Below, piece after piece: positions 6,499 through 10,000 of a DNA stretch of 10,000 nucleotides (the first letter of the stretch is position 1; each line of letters opens with the position of its first letter). The position numbers were made by a program, and so were the translations under genes. The stretch lies in assembly GCA_029861795.1 (NCBI GenBank), contig JAOTYS010000144.1:1-10000 (forward strand), given 5' to 3'. Origin of the DNA: Gammaproteobacteria bacterium. GTDB taxonomy: Bacteria > Pseudomonadota > Gammaproteobacteria > Arenicellales > JAOTYS01. The notes beneath the pieces are model-generated. The model was given only the letters and a program-made list of their open reading frames with translations. It was not told the DNA's origin and did no database searches.

Positions 6499-7674
6499 CT
6501 AGATCCCTCGCGCCTCAAGCATAGCCACCGCGGGCAGGGTCTTACCCTCCAACAACTCCAAAAACGCACCGCCGCCTGTAGAGATGTATGAAATCTTATC
6601 AGCGACACCAAACTTTTCGATCGCCGCCAAGGTGTCTCCACCACCGGCAATCGAAAAAGCATCACTATCAGCAATAGCCTTGGCAAGTGCCTCAGTGCCT
6701 TTGGCAAATTGCTCGAATTCGAACACTCCGACTGGACCGTTCCAAACAATAGTCCCGGCTGCCGAAATGAGTTTGCTGAAACGGGTTGATGTCTGTGGGC
6801 CAACATCTAAAATCATATCCCGCTGCGTCACCTGATCGACTTGTTTTAGCGTGGCCGCGGCATCGACAGAGAATTCTGTCGCCGTGACGACGTCAGCTGG
6901 AATGGGTATTTCACCGCCGCGCTGTTTGCTACGTTCAATCAAACGCTTAGCCTCATCCATAAGATCGGTCTCATACAGTGACTTTCCCACCTGATAACCT
7001 GCCGCCGCTATAAATGTGTTTGCGATTCCGCCACCCACTATCAGTTGATCCACCCGGTCACACAAGTTTTCCAGCACCATCAACTTGGTGGACACTTTAG
7101 ATCCGCCGACAATGGCCAGCATAGGCTCAACTGTGTACTCCAAGGCTTGGGACAATGCATCCAGTTCTCGTTCAAGCAATGGCCCGGCACAGGCAACGTC
7201 GGCGTATTTGGCGACGCCGTGGGTTGATGCCTGGGCGCGGTGCGCTGTACCAAAGGCATCCATCACATAGACGTCGCATAATGCAGCCATCTTTCGGGCA
7301 AGAGCGGCATCATTGTTCTTCTCGCCTATGTTAAAACGCACGTTCTCACACAGCACCACATCGCCGGGTTCCATGCCAACACCGTCCAACCATTGTTTGA
7401 TCAACCTCACTTCTTTTCCCAGCAGCTCAGACAGTCGACTGGCGACTGGCGCTAAGCTCAAGTTATGGTCGTAGACTCCCTCCTCGGGGCGGCCCAGATG
7501 GGACATCACCATTACTCGCGCACCGGCACTCGCGGCTCGATCTATGGCGGGCAACGCTGCGCGAATCCGCTTGTCGCTGGTCACCTTGCCGTTCTCTATG
7601 GGTACGTTAAGGTCCTCACGGATCAAGACGCGCTTTCCCGCCAGCTCCAACGAGTTCATGCTGATGATCGACAT
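6499..7674 (-). CDS. pgk: Phosphoglycerate kinase
   Basis: Transfers phosphate between 1,3-bisphosphoglycerate and ADP, giving 3-phosphoglycerate and ATP; cytoplasmic monomer. It has 391 residues, normal for bacteria (E. coli 387). The N-terminal substrate domain has LIREDLNVP (17-25, with D21 and N23), SHLGRP (58-63), NVRFN with R113, and AHRA with R146. The C-terminal nucleotide domain has GGSKVSTK (190-197, K193 and K197), [12 protein letters not shown] (310-321) and GGGDT (344-348). The N-terminus [19 protein letters not shown] lines up with E. coli Pgk, which supports ATG 7674 although no clear Shine-Dalgarno is present (only GGCTGG nearby). ATG 7659 would cut the first strand lead-in. 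It follows gap by 65 bases with no terminator seen, so both are probably on one mRNA, with pgk translation possibly weaker than gap. Confidence 0.96.
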   Translation of the reverse strand: MSIISMNSLELAGKRVLIREDLNVPIENGKVTSDKRIRAALPAIDRAASAGARVMVMSHLGRPEEGVYDHNLSLAPVASRLSELLGKEVRLIKQWLDGVGMEPGDVVLCENVRFNIGEKNNDAALARKMAALCDVYVMDAFGTAHRAQASTHGVAKYADVACAGPLLERELDALSQALEYTVEPMLAIVGGSKVSTKLMVLENLCDRVDQLIVGGGIANTFIAAAGYQVGKSLYETDLMDEAKRLIERSKQRGGEIPIPADVVTATEFSVDAAATLKQVDQVTQRDMILDVGPQTSTRFSKLISAAGTIVWNGPVGVFEFEQFAKGTEALAKAIADSDAFSIAGGGDTLAAIEKFGVADKISYISTGGGAFLELLEGKTLPAVAMLEARGI

Positions 7675-7739
7675 ATGCGGCCAGCCAAATTTGCTGCTGT
7701 GTATATAAAGAATGGCGCAGCTAACTCTAGTTGCGGGAC

Positions 7740-8753
7740 TTACTTCGCTTGCATTAACGCTACCGTAGTATCCAACATACGATTAGAGAATCCCCATTCG
7801 TTGTCATACCACGAACACACTTTGACCAAAGTGTCGTTGGTCACTCGTGTCATATAGGCATCATAGGTGGATGAAACTGAGGTGTGATTGAAATCAATGG
7901 AAACGAGGGGCTGGTCCTCAAATGCCAGAATGCCCTTCATACTGCCTTCGGATGCGGCCTTTACCACCGCATGAACTTCGTCCACTGAGGTCTTACGAGT
8001 CGCCTCGAAAGTTAGGTCCACCAACGACACATTGATAGTTGGCACACGCACGGCAAAACCATCGAGCTTGCCATTGAGTTCCGGCAGCACCAGCCCCACC
8101 GCGGCAGCAGCGCCGGTCTTAGTAGGGATCATAGACTGTGTCGCAGAGCGAGCTCGTCGCAGATCCGAATGGTAAACATCGGATAACACCTGATCGTTGG
8201 TATACGAATGGATAGTTGTCATCAACCCGCTTTTGATCCCGATGCCGTCGTGCAACGCCTTAGCTAACGGGGCCAAGCAGTTGGTAGTACAGGACGCATT
8301 GGAGATAACGGTGTCGGATGACTCCAAGGTATTGTCATTAACCCCGTACACAATAGTCGCATCCACATCCTTGCCGCCCGGCGCGGAGATGATCACCTTT
8401 TTTGCGCCGGCGATAATATGCGCCGCCGCCTTCTCCTTGCTGGTAAACAGCCCGGTGCACTCATGCACAACATCGACACCGAGCTCACCCCAAGGCAGCG
8501 TCCCTGGATCGCGCTGCGCCAATACCCGCACTCTGTCGCCATTCACGACCAGATCCTCTCCTTCCACAGCGACCGCGCGGCCGAATGGGCCATGAACGGT
8601 GTCGTACTTAAGCAGGTGCGCGTTGGTCTGCGGATCCCCCAGATCGTTGATGGCGACAATGCGAATCTCGTCAGTACGCCCCGCCTCGTACAAAGCCCGA
8701 AAAATGTTGCGGCCAATACGACCGAACCCGTTAATTGCAACGCTAATAGTCAT
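7740..8753 (-). CDS. gap: Glyceraldehyde-3-phosphate dehydrogenase, type I
   Basis: Phosphorylating oxidation of glyceraldehyde 3-phosphate to 1,3-bisphosphoglycerate with NAD(P), in the cytoplasm as a tetramer. It has 337 residues, the usual length. The Rossmann domain starts at [13 protein letters not shown] (4-16). The catalytic motif is SNASCTTN with nucleophile C155, and the general base is H182 ([10 protein letters not shown]). The phosphate-binding loop is [11 protein letters not shown] (211-221), and the C-terminal [12 protein letters not shown] (315-326) is typical. D37 in AINDLGD is the acidic residue that favours NAD. The segment that is Leu-Pro in the Bacillus NAD enzyme reads V193-Y194 here ([12 protein letters not shown]), so the coenzyme choice is not certain. 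AGGAGG (8761-8766) lies seven bases before ATG, the best ribosome binding site in the window, which fits high expression. It follows tkt by 184 bases and precedes pgk by 65. Confidence 0.96.
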   Translation of the reverse strand: MTISVAINGFGRIGRNIFRALYEAGRTDEIRIVAINDLGDPQTNAHLLKYDTVHGPFGRAVAVEGEDLVVNGDRVRVLAQRDPGTLPWGELGVDVVHECTGLFTSKEKAAAHIIAGAKKVIISAPGGKDVDATIVYGVNDNTLESSDTVISNASCTTNCLAPLAKALHDGIGIKSGLMTTIHSYTNDQVLSDVYHSDLRRARSATQSMIPTKTGAAAAVGLVLPELNGKLDGFAVRVPTINVSLVDLTFEATRKTSVDEVHAVVKAASEGSMKGILAFEDQPLVSIDFNHTSVSSTYDAYMTRVTNDTLVKVCSWYDNEWGFSNRMLDTTVALMQAK

Positions 8754-8937
8754 TCATATTCCTCCTCGTAGTTAACGCACCCCGCGGCCAGAGGCAAGAA
8801 TGCGCAATTCACCAAACGCGTTTAGTGTGGCGATAGCGACGCACCATTGCTAGCCCCCAGGGGTTTTCGCGCGACAAAATAACCAATAGATTCTATCAGC
8901 CCGATGCGATTGCTTCCGCTCACCGGTGATCGGGAAG
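8754..8937 (-). other. tkt-gap intergenic region, probable site of a gap promoter
   Basis: This is the longest gap in the carbon cluster (184 bases). It holds the gap ribosome binding site (8761-8766), an 11-base palindrome ATAGATTCTAT (8886-8896), and the inverted repeats listed next at 8900-8934. TAGAAT on the minus strand (8892-8887), inside that palindrome, could be a -10 but has no good -35, so no promoter is called. A CCCCTGGGG block near 8858-8866 has too small a loop for a real terminator. No gene is supported here. Confidence 0.35.
8900..8934 (-). repeat. Nested inverted repeats just after the tkt stop
   Basis: The outer arms CCCGAT (8900-8905) and ATCGGG (8929-8934) are perfect inverted copies. 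The inner TCACCGGTGA (8920-8929) is a perfect 10-base palindrome that overlaps one arm by a base, so the two hairpins are alternatives. The block lies three bases beyond the tkt stop in transcription order. No T run follows, so it is not a standard terminator. It may be an mRNA-stabilising or Rho-related structure separating tkt from gap. Confidence 0.35.
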
Positions 8938-10000
8938 TCAGGTGGCATGCAACGCTTTCAATACCGCACTCACGACCCGATCTGGAGTGAATCCAAAATA
9001 CCTAAACACGTCTGCAGCAGGGGCAGACTCGCCAAACCTATCCAGCCCCACCACCTCGCCCTGTAACCCGACATACTTGCGCCAATAGTCGCTTCTTCCT
9101 GCCTCCACAGCGATCCGCGCTGACACCGCGGTAGGTAATACAGATTCTTGATAATCGGTCGGTTGCGCATCGAACTTGTCGGTGCAGGGCATAGACACCA
9201 CTCTGACACGGTGTCCCGATGCGTTAAGCTGTTGCGCCGCGGCCACCGCCAAACCGACCTCCGAACCTGTCGCGATAATGATCGCATCGGGCGTCGCATC
9301 GCAATCCGAAAGCACATACCCGCCGCGTTCAATATTCTCGATCTGCTCAGGTGCGCGCGTCTGATGGGGTACACCTTGACGGGTCAGCAGTAGGCAGGTG
9401 GGTCCATCACGACGTTCTATGGCAAGCCTCCAGGCCGCCGCGGTCTCTACTGTATCGCAAGGTCGCCACACTGACGTCTGCGGGATCAAGCGCAATGTTG
9501 CCGCTTGTTCGACCGCCTGATGAGTAGGCCCGTCCTCGCCAAGTCCAATGGAGTCATGGCTGTAAATGAAGATCGTTGGCATTCTCATTAGCGCCGCCAT
9601 ACGCACAGCACTGCGTGCGTAATCTGAGAACACTAAGAAGGTGCCACCGTAAGGAATAAAGCCACCGTGCAAAGCGATGCCGTTCATCACCGCGGACATG
9701 GCAAATTCGCGCACACCATAATAAATGTAGCTACCGCTGGGATCTTGCCTGGTAATGGGCTTGGATCCTGACCACATGGTGAGATTCGAGCCGGTCAGAT
9801 CGGCCGACCCACCGAGCAACTCCGGCAACACGGGACCGAATGCGTTCAAACAAATCTGAGATGCCTTGCGCGTTGCAATGGAATCGGCACGCTGATCCAC
9901 CTCTTGAATAAGATTTCTCGATACGCCTTCCCAATCGGAGGGCAACTGTCGCCCGATACGGCGTTCTAGCTCCGCACCAAGTTCTGGGAATTCCGCCTTA
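8938..10000 (-). CDS. tkt: Transketolase, partial (N-terminus beyond right edge)
   Basis: Thiamine diphosphate enzyme moving two-carbon ketol units between sugar phosphates in the non-oxidative pentose phosphate pathway (and the Calvin cycle where present); cytoplasmic dimer. About 353 C-terminal residues are in the window, of ~660 in the family. The frame is open through the edge (KAEFPELGAELERRIGRQ precedes LPSDWEG), so the gene starts further right and no start is visible here. The pyrimidine-binding domain shows GGSADLTGSN, YYGVREFAMSAV with the cofactor-activating Glu at codon 9708-9706, and HDSIGLGEDGPTHQAVEQ with the conserved His at 9558-9556. The C-terminal domain shows ATGSEVGLAVAAAQQL, VVSMPCTD and FGESAPAADVF, as in E. 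coli TktA. It stops at TGA 8940-8938 and leads the gap-pgk-pyk-fba series. Confident by family pattern. Confidence 0.95.
   Translation of the reverse strand, partial: KAEFPELGAELERRIGRQLPSDWEGVSRNLIQEVDQRADSIATRKASQICLNAFGPVLPELLGGSADLTGSNLTMWSGSKPITRQDPSGSYIYYGVREFAMSAVMNGIALHGGFIPYGGTFLVFSDYARSAVRMAALMRMPTIFIYSHDSIGLGEDGPTHQAVEQAATLRLIPQTSVWRPCDTVETAAAWRLAIERRDGPTCLLLTRQGVPHQTRAPEQIENIERGGYVLSDCDATPDAIIIATGSEVGLAVAAAQQLNASGHRVRVVSMPCTDKFDAQPTDYQESVLPTAVSARIAVEAGRSDYWRKYVGLQGEVVGLDRFGESAPAADVFRYFGFTPDRVVSAVLKALHAT

Noticed and set aside
8809..8847. 12-codon basic ORF (MVRRYRHTKRVW) in the tkt-gap gap, minus strand
   Set aside because: Very short, with only a G-run upstream; expected by chance in 184 bases of GC-rich DNA.
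8855..8880. CCCCTGGGG with nearby Ts as a terminator
   Set aside because: The stem would leave a loop of at most three bases with a three-base stem, and on the tkt strand no T run follows it.

Overview
This is an ordinary-looking chromosomal stretch, most likely from a gammaproteobacterium. The evidence is the gene order tkt-gap-pgk-pyk-fba on one strand, a PykA-like pyruvate kinase, an LldE/LldF-type (LutA/LutB) lactate oxidation pair, and strong AGGAGG-type ribosome binding sites. Base composition looks moderately GC-rich throughout by eye, with no obvious foreign island. Species cannot be named from this window. No insertion sequence, CRISPR array, phage gene, tRNA or rRNA was recognised.

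Layout, left to right. At 1-1666 on the minus strand lie lutA (complete) and lutB (N-terminal 290 codons only, running off the left edge). They overlap as TGATG and encode subunits of an Fe-S L-lactate dehydrogenase complex. A 163-base gap holds a weak candidate lut promoter and two inverted repeats. At 1830-2639 (minus) is an AraC-family regulator with a cupin sensor domain, and at 2690-3901 (plus) a divergently transcribed 12-helix MFS transporter. They share a 50-base control region, the usual arrangement of a regulator and the exporter or importer it controls. The transporter is the only plus-strand gene.

From 10000 down to 3904 on the minus strand runs a central carbon cluster in the transcription order tkt (C-terminal part, entering from the right edge), gap, pgk, pyk and class I fba. 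The gaps inside it are 184 bases (tkt-gap), then 65, 77 and 67. The cluster covers the triose-phosphate to pyruvate segment except phosphoglycerate mutase and enolase, plus aldolase and the pentose-phosphate link through transketolase. Tkt and Fba both yield glyceraldehyde 3-phosphate, the substrate of Gap. Gap and Pgk are reversible and serve glycolysis and gluconeogenesis, while Pyk makes ATP and pyruvate. Lactate oxidised by the lut system also enters at pyruvate, so the two parts of the window meet metabolically, though nothing seen shows shared control.

I found no convincing undescribed system. The points worth a second look are small ones: a probably leaderless araC transcript, a 2-base convergent junction between the transporter and fba with no terminator between them, a threonine-rich mini-ORF overlapping the fba start, and several short inverted repeats in the intergenic gaps.
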